From Wurfbainia villosa (lineage: Eukaryota; Streptophyta; Magnoliopsida; Zingiberales; Zingiberaceae), in NCBI GenBank assembly GCA_025175895.1, contig CM046004.1:20571011-20635010 (forward strand): a DNA stretch of 64,000 nt. The letters run 5' to 3'. Each line of letters begins with the position of its first letter. Position 1 is the first letter of the stretch. Below, in pieces: positions 11,930 to 23,298 of this stretch. Position numbers and translations under genes: made by a program. The notes under the pieces are model-generated. The model was given only the letters and a program-made list of their open reading frames with translations, did not search any database and was not told the origin of the DNA.

Positions 11930-12972
11930 TTTGAAAAACCTAAGAATCACAGTGATCAAAACATTAGATTTCAAAAATTTATTGATTCCTCAAACAATAA
12001 AATTTCAAAATCAACCAACACCGAGAATATCGTATGCCACGATAGTGTGAACGTATATGAATTCTACATTTGTAAGAGGAGATTTTATCCATTAATTTTA
12101 TTATCCTGTCAACCTTACATTTTGACAAATAAAATTAACAGTTGGTTCCTATTTGACCCTACAAATAAAAGAAGTGACTCCGATGGGGAGGATACTTTTA
12201 TTTGCATCTAAGTGTTTACCATTATCCGATACTAAGGCAATTACCTCGGATTATGTGCCTTCCGATGGGGAAGTAAATACGCTCCTAAATAATTTCCTAC
12301 ATCCATATTTGACCTAGTGATTCGCAAAACAAACTCATCCGATATGGAGGAAGGCACTCAGAGCCAACGCGCAAGTTTGTTCGCATCACATGTCAAATTG
12401 TAATGGAAGCCGCGGGAATTAAAAAATATCCCTCTCCCACTTAGTAATTTAAAATTGGGGCATTTTCAAACACACACAACATGCATATCAAACAATAAGC
12501 AATAAATATGAAAAAAAAAATTCCAACTATTATGGCTTTTGTTTTCCAATATGCTTCCCGTCGTGTCACCACTTCGTCCACTCCTCCCTTTACCATGCGC
12601 AAGCCACAAGGGGATTCGAGCCGAGATAAACTATTTTAATTTACATCCATCGATTCTATACTCCACGAAGGAGTGTACAACATATCTAGATCAAAAGTAA
12701 ATTAAAATGAGCAGCTAAACAGTGTCGTATTTAATTACAAAAATTAAATACTAATTAGCCTTGTCAACCCCAAGGATTCAAATAATTAGTTACAATCACA
12801 CACACACAATCACATGCATCCACAAAGCCATAATAGTTGGATCTTATGCCTACAAGCAAAAATTTCGCCTACGCACATCCTACTATTATCCGACATAAAC
12901 AATATATGATAAGTGCATGAAAGTAACCAAATCCAAACACACAAAATCGGAAACCATGGCTCTGATACCACT
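11930..12972 (-). mobile_element. Element D, untranslated leader and primer-binding site
   Basis: This stretch lies between the 5' LTR and gag. The primer site TGGTATCAGAGCC is at 12958-12970 on the minus strand, two bases from the LTR. The leader is co-linear with the leader of C (22236-23298). A short CA repeat lies near 12797. No gene is seen. Confidence 0.8.
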
Positions 12973-13999
12973 TGAAGGGAATTGTTTTGCTTCGCTTCGC
13001 TTCGGTCGCTTGTGCATGGCGATCCTATCTCGCATCCCTGAATTAAAATTTTATTAATTAATACTAATTCGGATGGTGATGGATTTCCCAAGCAACCGAT
13101 TCATCATTGTGCTATTCGATTTGAGCAGTCGCTTGAACAAACTTGTTGTTCAAGCAACCCAACCCTTTTCCTCGATTAGCCGCGGAATAGATGATGTACG
13201 GATCGCCGATTTTTGTGTTTATGATTAGGTTCCATGTCAATCAACAACATATAAAATACAAAAGAATAAGAATCAAAATTAAACAAGATTATACCTCTTG
13301 TTTTACCTCTTGATCTTTTATTGTATTCCTATCCTCTTCTTGGACGTCATGTGCGCGATGATCTTCCATGAATTGAAGCCTCCTAGACCACGTATCTTCC
13401 CTTCCTTGCTCGCTCCGAACAAGGGAACAAAACCCTCCCTTCTTCTCCTATCTTGTGCCGAACACAAAGCCTTCTACTCTTCTCCTTTCTTGTACCAACC
13501 ACCAAAACATCAAGAGATGGTGTCCGCCAGCCATAGGAGAGGAAAGGAGATTGAGGAAGAGAGCCTTCCTCCTTGCTTGTTGCCACCAACCCTAGGAGAG
13601 GGAGAAGGTGGCGCCGGCCAAAAGAGAAGGATAACCCTAAACCCTTGATGTCGTCGGCCCTTGGAGAAGGAGAGGAGGTGCTGACAATGGAGAATGAAAA
13701 ACCCTAGCCTTCTAAACCTTGCTGCTGGCCCTAGGAGCAAACCCTAGCACAAAAAAATTATCTTGTTTTCGCCCATGCCTCTCAATCACCTTTTCTAGAT
13801 CTAGGCTTCATGAGGTATTTATAATAGGCTACAATAGGGACCATGAAGAGGAGTTGGATCTTGGCCACCCAATGAATCCGAACCACATATAACCCGATCC
13901 ATTAACGATGATCCATTCCACTAGAGGATCATCATTGATCTACCGCACCAACCCCCATAATTAAATATGGTCTCCACATATAATTTGTACAAAATATAT
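12973..13999 (-). mobile_element. Element D, 5' LTR, part adjoining the primer site
   Basis: It starts TGAAGGGAATTG in plus-strand reading and matches 5359 onward. A TATA-like TTATAAATAC lies near 13816 on the minus strand. It is cut at 13999 by element B; the bases 13995-13999 (TATAT) and 29320-29324 (TATCT) are the target duplication with one change. The LTR resumes at 29320. Confidence 0.85.
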
Positions 14000-14094
14000 T
14001 ATTAGTGCAATCAGCCCAGGTCATGATTGACCAGAACTCGAGCTTGACTCGAGAGATATTTTGATGTTCGACAAAAACATATGACAATGTAATT

Positions 14095-14375
14095 GTCATG
14101 GGAAAGTCCAAGTCATGGGTACTTGGCATGGAAAGTCCAAGTGGGACACTTGGCATTTGAAAAGTCCAAGTCTTGAGTACTTGGCATGTAAAGTCCAAGC
14201 ATGGGTCTTGGAAAGAAAAAGTCCAAGCAAGGGTCTTGGCATGGAATGTCCAACATGGGTTGGCATGGGAAAGTCCAAGCTTGAGTCTTGGTAGCATAAG
14301 TCCAATGGTTGGCGGCGTAAAGTCCAAGTGGAGTTTTGGCGACATAAGTCCAATGTGCCTTAGCGGTGTAGACAC
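14095..14375 (+). repeat. U3 tandem repeat, B 5' LTR (about 10 units)
   Basis: The units share GGAAAGTCCAAG followed by a variable ..GAGTCTTGGCA half and have a 27-30-bp period. I count about 10 AGTCCAA-type cores here against about 13 in the 3' LTR (19135-19490). The block lies far upstream of the TATA-like site, where enhancers sit in LTRs. It leaves minus-strand frames open, but these are not genes. Confidence 0.85.
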
Positions 14376-14564
14376 TGTAAGCATGACATAGCCGATGGAA
14401 GCATTTGAAGGCTAGCACGATGGATGAACAAGTCATGGATGACTTGGAAGTATTCAAGAGGCATGAGGCTGATGGAGGTGGCTAGAAGGCTTAGGTCTAG
14501 GCTAAGCGTGGTCTAGCAAGTATGGGGGAACCATACTTGGGCTAAAACCTCATGTTTGAGGTGT

Positions 14565-14910
14565 GCAAGTCGACTGGTGTCATATGACAGTCGACTGGTG
14601 AGAGTCAACTAGGGTTTGACTACAGAAACTAGCCTAACAGTCGACTACCAGAGGAAGGCAGTCGACTGATTGACTGAGCAATCGACTGATTATATGATCA
14701 GTCGACTGGTGCTCGAGTTTTAGAGCATAGAATGGAGTCTCACTCGACCGCTGTGGTCAGCAGTCGAGTGATGGCTTGATCAGTCGACTAATGGTCATAA
14801 TCAGTCAACTGATGATGGATCCGTTGGATTTTTCCAGTGTGGATCTAGCCGTTGTCTCATGACAACAGTGGCATCAGTCGACTGATGTTCCCGAGCAGTC
14901 GACTGATCGG
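14565..14910. repeat. CAGTCGACTG palindrome cluster in B 5' LTR
   Basis: Exact decamers lie at 14588-14597, 14659-14668, 14699-14708, 14875-14884 and 14896-14905, with one-base variants between them. The same cluster follows the minisatellite in the 3' LTR and in both H LTRs. Confidence 0.85.
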
Positions 14911-15436
14911 CATTTTCCAGCACAGGTAGAAGCTTTAAATGGAGCTCATGAAAGAGGAAAAAGAAAACGGTTCTTGAGCATCCTTGGGGCATTTTGTTGC
15001 TATAAATCAAGGTCTCCAAGGCCATTCTTCAAGCAACCAAAAGATCAAGCATCCAAAAGAGCAATTGTAAAGTAGTTTTATTTACTTGCATTGTATTTCC
15101 TTATTGTAATTGCTTGTATCTATTTCTTTTTGTTGTAAGAATATTTGTACGAGGTTTCTCCGCCTTTGACTTGTATCGAGAAGGAGTATTTGTGATTAGT
15201 GATTGCGTGTGCATCACTAGAGCTCTTTAGAGCTCGATCCGCGGAGTAGGAACCATTCGGTTCCGAACCACATTAAATATTTGTGTGTTTGTGTGTTTGT
15301 ATATTCGTTATTGCTTTATTATCATTATTCCGCTACGTGCTAATGAAAATTGTAGACGAACACGCGAACGTATTCCATCGACGTATAGCACGACGCTATT
15401 CAACCCCCCTCTAGCGTTCCAACGATCCCCAACAAG

Positions 15437-15450
15437 TGGTATCAGAGCGG
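15437..15450 (+). promoter_or_regulatory. Primer-binding site of element B
   Basis: TGGTATCAGAGCGG begins two bases after the LTR end. TGGTATCAGAGC is complementary to the 3' end of plant initiator methionine tRNA. Confidence 0.85.
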
Positions 15451-15500
15451 GTCTCTCTTCACCGGCTTCACATCCGAGGGAGGAAGCTAGAGGGAACAAC

Positions 15501-17149
15501 ATGGAATTCAAGGAGAGATTGGGTGATGACATCAACGTTCTGCTTTCCTTTGACCGCGAAGATTTCGTATATTGGAAAGGTAGAATGATGCATTTTCTAA
15601 TGTGTGACTTTGATAATTGGATTAGTGTCTTAGTAGGTTTTGACACTCCAAAAGACGAAGAAGGAAGAAAAATCAAGAAGAAGAATTGGAGCCAAGAACA
15701 ACTCCGATACTATAACATCAACAATAAGTAATGGGTATTTTGCTTAATATAATCCCTAATGATATTTTGATCAAGATAGGGGATTGTAAAGACGCCAAGG
15801 AGGTATGGAACAAATTGGCAAAATTCCATGAAGAACCTCACTCAATCCAAGAAGATGAGGAGGATGAGGAAGAGAGCTCATCCTCACAAGAAAGTGAGGA
15901 TTCAGAGATTGAGGAGTGTTCGACATCCGAGGAGGAAGAAGTGGTGGAAGAGGTAGAATTAGAAGAAACCTCAACCTCTAGGATTGAGGGGGAGGAGATT
16001 AGAACATCTACACCGGAGCAACCTCAAGAAGAGCCTTCCACATCTGGTCAAGATGAAGAAGCTCAAACTCCGGAAACCCTCACCACCGAACTAGGTAACT
16101 TAAGAAATTTAGGTTTAAATAAAAATCATATAATTTGCTTTGAGTGTAGGGAAAGTGGGCATTACAAGAGCAAATGCCCAAAGAGAGTAAGAAAAGCTCC
16201 ACCGGCACCAAAAGTTAAGGATGTCCGTCCCCCAACAACCAAAAGCAAGGAGCAAGTGATTTGTTTCAAATGCTAGCAATCAGGACACTACCGGAATCAA
16301 TGCACAAAGGGGGAGAAAAAGACTCAAAGGGGAGCATCACAAGTAGGGGGAGCTAAGGCTAACCCTAAGGTATATTTTAATAATGCACCTTCTAAATTTA
16401 AAAGTCAAAAGCATGCTAGGAATTTTAATTCTCTTGCAATTCATCATGAAAAGCATGCTAGAGATAAATATTTTTTTTTAGGAGCTAAAAGTGTCCACTT
16501 AGGAAATAAGGAGAAATTTGGGACTAATGTCCCTAGAAAAACCTTACCTAGGGAATCTATTAGGAACATACAAGAGCACCTAGGCTTTAACCCTAAATGG
16601 ACTAGGCATATTCCTAGGAAGAACCATGGCCAAGGATTAAATCAAAATTCTAAAATTGAGCAATTAGAGATTGAAAATCAAGCCTTGAGGTCAAGGCTTG
16701 AGAAACTTGAGAAGACCCTTAGGAATATACAAAATTAATTTTAAGGATCAAATGATTAAAAGTCTAGGTCCAAAAGTCAAAGTCAACACCTAGGACCTAA
16801 GAGACAAAAGTCAACTAAGGGCAAGCAAGGTTTGAGTCACAAACCTAAGCCTAAGGTGGCTTATCATAGTGTTCCATTAGATTATGGAACACAAACTAGG
16901 TCTAGGAAGACCAAGGTCAATTGGGAAGTCATCCCTAGAGTTGACCAAGGTATGTGCCTAGTGGTTAGGGTTTCAAGGAAATCGAGGAAAGCCACTAAGA
17001 AGGTTGCAAGGGGAGTTACCCAGAGAGTCAACCTAGGTAAGACCACAATGACCAAGGCTAACAAGCCTAGAAGGGTCATTTGGAGGGTATCTAGGGAGGT
17101 CATCCCTAAGGAATACCTAGTTAACCCTAGGAGCTCAAATAAGTTTTGA
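15501..17149 (+). pseudogene. Element B gag, frameshifted and with stops
   Basis: Gag starts at the ATG at 15501 (MEFKERLGDDIN). The first segment ends at 15731, where loss of one G turns AAGGTAATG into AAGTAATG; the next frame continues as MGILLNIIPNDIL. An acidic Ser/Glu-rich region follows, then a CCHC knuckle CFECRESGHYKSKC near 16138. A second knuckle starts at 16261 and is broken by a TAG after CFKC (16274-16276), though its remainder GHYRNQC is still visible. A coiled-coil-like stretch (QLEIENQALRSRLEKLEK) lies near 16650. The tail 16832-17149 ends with VIPKEYLVNPRSSNKF, matching the F Gag end. It is non-functional as it stands. Confidence 0.85.
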
Positions 17150-19034
17150 GTTCCTAAGAGCATGATTGTTTCACGCTAGATGGGTTTAGGGTGTGCCAAT
17201 TTTAAATGGAAGGGTTGTTAACCTAACCATTGTAAAGGTGACACTTTAGGATATTTTCAAGGTTATGGATAACTTAAAAATAGAATTGATATTGTGATCC
17301 TAAAAGATTTTAGGAGTTGCCAATGTATTTTTGGGATTATGAAAAATCAATTGAATTGACACAATTTAGGATTGGAGGTTATAGTGTGCCATTTTGGGTT
17401 TTTGGCACACTAGGGAGAAAAGTGATATTATGGCAAAATATACTTAATTATATCAAATGACAATTAATATTAATATTTAGGTATTATTATACCTATTCAT
17501 TTTATATGCCTTGCTTGATTTACCATATAACATGTCATGACATCATGTTTATTTTTATCATTTATATGTCATGATCACATTTAGGATTAAGGATAAAATG
17601 TCATGTGTTTTTAGATTTAATCATATGCCATGAGATCATGATCATTGGCCATGCTTAATTAGTGCTATCTTTATGTCAAGATCATTTCATGCATTTAAAT
17701 TGATTAAAATTGATTTAAGGACAATGGCATGACTTGCAGTCCCATTTATAAGGGAATCAAGTAGAGTTGCCTTAGAAAAATGCATGAAACCCTGGATTAA
17801 GGAGAACAAAACCCACATCTCACATTACATTGATATGTATGTGTATTTATACACCCTAGATACATGTGAGATGCTAGGATATGAGTTAAGTTCAAGGTGC
17901 ATAGTTTTTGCATCTAGATGAACTAAAACTCATCTAATTTAATTGGGTGGATCATTGGGAAAGCTTGTGTACAAGTCATGTACATTGAGCCCAAGGAATA
18001 TGATCCAAAATAAGGTTTTGAAAACATTTTAAAATCCTTTTGAAAAACCTTGGTGAAGTCTATCTTTTTATAGCAATCACCATTGATGAGATTGATACAA
18101 AGTGAGCTAAAACTTTGAAGTTTGTATTCACTTTTAGATTTTGTATCAAACTCATTATTTTATGGGTAAAATAATTTTCAAACATTTTTCACTCATTGTA
18201 TTGGTCATAAGTATTATACGTATGAATTTTCATGATTTTTTGAATTATGTATAATTATTTATGATTTTTTGAATTTCATTTTTGATAATCAAATTACGAT
18301 ATTTGATTATCGATCAGCCCCTTAGTGGCGATCGATGATGGCAATGATCGGTAGTGAGAGAGTCGACTGCCAATGTTGATTTCGGGAAAACAAGATTGTT
18401 TAGCCCGTGTTCAGCTATGGTTAAGGTCCCTAACCACTTCTAACCCTAGGATATGCTTTGGGAAGCATTTTAAAGGGTGAAAATCCATTGGATATGGATT
18501 AGGAAAGGTGTTAGGTCGATGTATCAAATTTAAGGGTAGGAAAGTTCATGTTTGAACTTTGAACCTTAATTTTGATGGTTTAGAGTTCCTATTGACTTAG
18601 AGACTTCCCAAGGACATTGTTGGTGCAATGGTCAAGGGGGAGCAAGCCTTTAGGGGGAGGTATCCATCATGGGATGATGGATGACATTTTTCCTCATGGG
18701 AGGAGAAAAAGGGATTTTGAGATACCCAAATTGGAAATTGGGAGAGTGTATACCTCTCTTGAGTGATATGGGATGTATCACTAGGAAGATGGTAGGCATC
18801 CTAGGTATTATTGGACCAAGGGGGAGATTGTAAGATCTCATTGGGACATGAGACATTGACCTCCTTGGAGAGAACCTTTTTGATGTTAGTCAAAAAGGGG
18901 GAGAATGTTTTTGGGGGAAAACTTATTGAGAGAATGACATCAATTGGAAAAATTGATGGGGAAGATTGGTTTGAGTTAGATGGTCTAACTCAATGGTTTG
19001 TTTGGTTTTTGTCAAACATCAAAATGGGGGAGAT
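17150..19034 (+). mobile_element. Element B, pol-less spacer and polypurine tracts
   Basis: This is 1.9 kb without a credible gene. It holds the CATCTCACAT hairpin (17816-17873), a block shared with other gag-only families just after it (near 17940-18060), one GTCGACTG variant near 18361, and several GGGGGAG tracts (about 18637, 18650, 18820, 18897). The last, AATGGGGGAGA (19023-19033), abuts the 3' LTR. In autonomous SIRE elements pol would occupy this interval. Confidence 0.8.
17816..17873 (+). other. Conserved spacer hairpin, copy in B
   Basis: Perfect 10-bp arms CATCTCACAT (17816-17825) and ATGTGAGATG (17864-17873) enclose 38 nt. The same arms recur at the same relative place in H, F (twice), G and J. 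It would fold in the genomic RNA; its role is unknown. Confidence 0.75.
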
Positions 19035-20353
19035 TGTTGGTGCAATCGGCCCAGGTCATGATTGACCAGGACTCAAGCTTTACTCGAGAGATGTTTTGAT
19101 GTTCGACAAAAACATATGACAATGTAATTGTCATGGGAAAGTCCAAGTCATGGGTACTTGGCATGGAAAGTCCAAGTGGGACACTTGGCATTTGGGAAAA
19201 ATCCAAGTGGGACACTTGACATTTGGAAAGTCCAAGTCTTGAGTACTTGGCATGTAAAGTCCAAGCATGGGTCTTGGCAAGGAAAAGTCCAAGCATGGGT
19301 CTTGGCATGGAAAGTCCAAAATGGGTTGGCAAGGGAAAGTCCAAGCTTGAGTCTTGGCATTTGAGAAGTCCAAGGGGTTTGATATTGGCGGCGTAAAGTC
19401 CAAGATTGAGTCTTGGCAGCATAAGTCCAATGGTTGGCGGCGTAAAGTCCAAGCGAAGTCTTGGCGGCGTAAGTCCAATGTGCCTTGGCAGTGTAGACAC
19501 CGTTAGCATGACATAGCCGATGGAAGCACTTGAAGGCTAGCGCGATGGATGAACAAGTCATGGATGACTTGTAGGGATCCGAGAGGCGTGATGCTGATGG
19601 AGGTGGCTAGAAGGCTTAGGTCTAGGCTAAGGGTGGTCTAGCAAGTATGGGGGAACCATACTTGGGCTAAAACCTCATGTTTGAGGTGTGCAAGTCGACT
19701 AGTGCCATATGACAGTCGACTGGTGAGAGTCAACTAGGGTTTGACTATAGAAACTGGCCTAGCAGTCGACTACTAGAGGAAGGCAGTCGACTGATCGGCT
19801 GAGCAGTCGACTGATCGTGTAATTAGTCGACTGGTGCTCGGGTTTTAGAGCACATAATGGAGTCTCACTCGACCGCTGCGGTCAGCAATCGAGTAATGGC
19901 TTGATCAGTTGACTGATGATGGATCCATTGATTTTTCCAATGTGGATCTTGCCGATGTGTCACGATAACAGTGGCATCAGTCGACTGATAGTCCCGAGCA
20001 ATCGACTGATCGGTATTTTCCAGCACAGGTAGAAGCTTTAAATGGAGCTCGTGAAGGAGGAAAAAGAAAACAATTCTTGAGCATCCTTAGGGCGATTTGT
20101 TGCTACAAATCAGGGTCTCCAAGGCCATTCTTCAAGCAACCAAAAGATCAAGCATCCAAAAGGGCAATTGTAAAGTAGTTTTCTTTACTTGCATTGTATT
20201 TCCTTATTGTAATTGCTTGTATCTATTTCTTATTGTGGTAAGAACATTTGTACGAGGTTTCTCCGTCTCCGACTTGTGTTGAGAAGGAGTATTTGTGATT
20301 AGTGATTGTGTGTGCATCACTAGAGCTCTTTAGAGCTCGATCCGTGGAGTAGG
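19035..20353 (+). mobile_element. Element B, 3' LTR, first part
   Basis: It matches 14000 onward and begins with the intact TGTTGGTGCAATCGG. The minisatellite at 19135-19490 has about 13 units. The TATA-like place reads CTACAAAT (20103-20110). It stops at GTAGG (20349-20353), where C inserted, and continues at 29138. Confidence 0.9.
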
Positions 20354-21282
20354 TGTTGGGATGTATATTGAAAAGTCTATCTTTTATATGAACATCTTTA
20401 TTTTGAAATAAGAATCACATGATCATTGTTTGCATATTTATGGTTATGCATATTGTCTAATACATTACATTGTAGATAACATGGTGTGTGGTGTCACATG
20501 AGAGATCATGTTATCGGCTCCTTGTAAAGTATAAGTATAGGCTCACAACTGAGATGGCTTTGGACAAACCATTGGTATTGTGGTAGTGTGATTTGGTATT
20601 GGTTTGTCTTGACCATAGAATCACACTAGTACACTTTGTGTGTATTGAGCAGGACTGACTTAGAGGTGATTCGATTTATTGCTGACTACATAATCGAATC
20701 GGACCTCAGATATTATATTGTACATACTCTTAATCCCGATATAATAACAGGCACATATACTTAGTATTCATTTCTTTTATTTACCAATGAGCGAACTTTA
20801 TAGATTAAATCGATAGGCTCGGTAAGTTGGAAAATGATATTATTTATATGGTGTGTCGTTGATTATAGGAGAAAATGGTGTCTTATATATTAGGATGATG
20901 ATGTCCCCTTGAGGAGCTCATAAGGTTCATCATGTAAACCCTGCAGGTGGACTTGGTCCGGCATGAAGAAAAGGTTGAGTGGTACTACTCATGGAGTTAG
21001 ATGTTGATTAATTAATGGTCAGTAAATTAATTAATCGATGGACATTCGAGATCTTAAACACGGGGAGAAAAAATGTTCAAATAATATATGGAACCCATAT
21101 TAACTTATGGTGGTTGGTGAGGTAGATCAATGATAATCCTTTAGTGGATTGGATTATCATTAATGTATCAGACTTTATGTGGGCTTGATCCATTGAGTGG
21201 CCAAGATCCAACTCCTCCTCATGGTCCCTATTGTAGCCTATTAATTCCTCATGAAGCCTAGATCCAATGGATGAAAACAAAA

Positions 21283-21390
21283 CTCTAGATCCAATGGTAG
21301 AGATTAAGTCTCTAGATCTGACGGTTGAGATTAAATCTCTAGATCCAATGGTTGAGATTAAATCCCTAGAACCAATAGTGGAGATTAAAA
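21283..21390. repeat. 27-bp tandem repeat in C 5' LTR, 4 units
   Basis: Units start at 21283, 21310, 21337 and 21364 with the form CTCTAGATCCAATGG..GAGATTAAAT. The same four units occur at 28183-28290 in the 3' LTR. Element D, of the same family, lacks the array. The end of the array lies about 18 bp from the TATA box. Confidence 0.9.
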
Positions 21391-21407
21391 CAAGGCTTTT
21401 CCCTAAC

Positions 21408-21418
21408 TCTATAAAAGG
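21408..21418 (+). promoter_or_regulatory. TATA box, C 5' LTR
   Basis: TCTATAAAAGG is preserved at 28308-28318 in the 3' LTR. It marks the likely U3/R boundary region, with transcription starting some 25-35 bases downstream. Confidence 0.7.
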
Positions 21419-22235
21419 AGGCTTTAGGGTGGGCGGCAAGGAGGAATTCCAATTAGAGAAGGAATAGGATTAGGGTTTGAGAGGCTTAGGCTTTGGAGGT
21501 GTTGGGCGGCCACAAATAAGGAAGTTTTTTCCTTTTCTTCTTCCTCTTCCTAGTTGGCCGGCGCCCAAGGATTGCTTCCTCTCCCTTTGCCGGTGTCCAA
21601 ACCTCCTCCTCTCTTCTCCTTGGCTGGTGGAAAGAAGTCTAGGGTCTCTTCCCTTAGAGTCTTGGCCGGCGTTCACTCTCCTTGTTCTCCTTCTTGGCCG
21701 ACGGCAAGCACCAAGCTTGGAGCTTGGTGGTTGGTTGAAAGAAGGAGAAGTGCATTATTTCTTATTCTTCGTCTTGTTCGGAGTGAGCAAGGAATGAAGA
21801 TTGGTGATCTAGGAGCTTCGACTTTTGGTAGATTGTTGCCCACACGACGTCCAAAAGGAGGAAGGACATACAATAGAAGATCGAGAGGTATATCGATTGT
21901 CTATATTCTTTTGTAACATGTCTATAATTTTTTTTCAATTATATATGCATGTAGTATTCTATTTTTATGGATAAAATAACTTGAAACCCGAATATAAATA
22001 CAAAAGGCGGCGATCCGTACATCGTCTATTCCGTGGCTATTCGTAGAATAGAGGTTGGTGGCTTGAACAACAAGTTTGTTCAAGTGACTACTCTAATCGA
22101 ATAGCGCGATGATGAAACAGTTGCTTGGGTGATCCCTTTTGTCTAGGATTAATTTTTTTTAAATCCGGGGACATCGATGTGATCGCCATGAACAAGCGAC
22201 CGAGTTGAAGTGGGAAGCGAAGTTTCCTACCTTCA

Positions 22236-23298
22236 AGTGGTATCAGAGCCACGGTTTTTGATTTTATGTGTTTAGGATTCGGTTACTTTTATGCACTTTT
22301 CATATATTATATGTGTCGGATAATAGTAGGATTTGCGTTGGTTAACTCTTTGGTTGCAGACATAGGATCCAACTATTATGGCCATATGTGTGTATGTGAT
22401 TTTATGTGTATAATTGTATATTTTGTTAAATCCTCGGGGTTGACGAGGCTAGTATTTAATTTTTGTAAATTAGATACAACATTGTTTAGCCACTCCTTTT
22501 ATTTTAGTTTACTTTCGATCTAAATTTTATGTACACTCCCTCATGGAGTATATAGGATCGATGGATGTAAATTAAAATATTTTTTAGTCTCGGCTCGGAT
22601 GTCTGGATGGCTTGTACATGGCGTAGGGAGGAGCGGACGAGATGACGACACGACGGGAGACATATTGAAGACAAAAGTCATAATAATTGGAAAATATTTA
22701 TTTTTCATATTTATTGCTTATTATTTGATATGCATGTCGTAGGCTAGAAAATTCCTCAATTTCAAATTACTAAGTGGGAGAGGGATATTTTTATAAATTC
22801 TCATGGCATCCATTACGATTTGACATGTGAGGCAAACAAACTTGCGCTTCAGCTCTGAGTGCCTTCCTCCCCATCAGATGAGTTTGTTTGCAGATCACAA
22901 GGTTGAATATGGTTATAGGAAATTATTAAGGAGCGTGTGTACTTCCCCATCGGAAGACACATAACCCGAGATAATTACCTTGGTACTGAGTAATGGTGAA
23001 AACTTAGATACAAATATAAATATCCTCCCCATCGGAGTCACTGCTTTTATTTGTAGGGCCGAAGAGGAACCAACTATTAATTTTACTTGTCAAAAGGTTA
23101 GGTTGACAAGATAGTAAAATTAATGGGTAAAACCTCCTCTTACAACTGTAGAATTCGTATACGTCCACACTATCGTGGCATACGATATTCTCGATGTTTT
23201 GAGGTGTTGGTTGATTTTAAAATTTTATTGTTTGAGGAATCAAAATTTTTTTGAAATCTAATGTTTTTATCTATGTGATTCTTAGGTTTTCTTTCAAA
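22236..23298 (+). mobile_element. Element C, primer-binding site and leader
   Basis: The primer site TGGTATCAGAGCC is at 22238-22250. The rest is untranslated leader matching D's. The gag start codon position (23299-23301) reads ATA in place of ATG, which D keeps. Confidence 0.85.

Larger units (their letters stand above)
14000..15434 (+). mobile_element. Element B, 5' LTR
   Basis: It pairs with the 3' LTR at 19035. The parts in order are a 27-30-bp tandem repeat block (14095-14375), a CAGTCGACTG-rich block (14565-14910), a TATA-like CTATAAAT at 15000-15007, and a 3' part ending CCCCAACA. The matching TATA place in the 3' LTR reads CTACAAAT. Confidence 0.9.
20354..22235 (+). mobile_element. 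Element C, 5' LTR
   Basis: It runs from TGTTGGGATGTATA to CTACCTTCA. Four 27-bp tandem repeats (21283-21390) lie just upstream of a TATA box at 21408-21418. Open frames downstream (21477-21916) fall in the transcribed part of the LTR, resemble no known protein, and are repeated in the 3' LTR; I do not call them genes. Confidence 0.95.

Noticed and set aside
12790..12810. CA microsatellite
   Set aside because: Only a few units long; it adds nothing beyond the leader of D.
14095..14375. Repeat-spacer pattern resembling a CRISPR array
   Set aside because: Units abut without unique spacers, no cas genes occur, and the array lies inside an LTR of a plant retrotransposon.
14096..14457. Overlapping minus-strand frames with repeated Leu/Trp/Phe-rich units (also 19012-19561, 51871-52259, 57097-57496)
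   Set aside because: They are translations of the LTR minisatellite; the unit happens to lack stops in several frames. No domain and no start context are seen, and the same frames occur in each LTR copy.
21077..21439. Minus-strand frame with ISTIGSRDL-type repeats (also 27956-28339)
   Set aside because: It is the antisense of the 27-bp LTR array, whose length is a multiple of three; it is not a protein repeat.
21477..21916. Plus-strand frames in C's LTR (also 28454-28816)
   Set aside because: They lie in the transcribed LTR part and are shared by both LTRs; they have low-complexity Leu/Ser composition and no recognisable domain.
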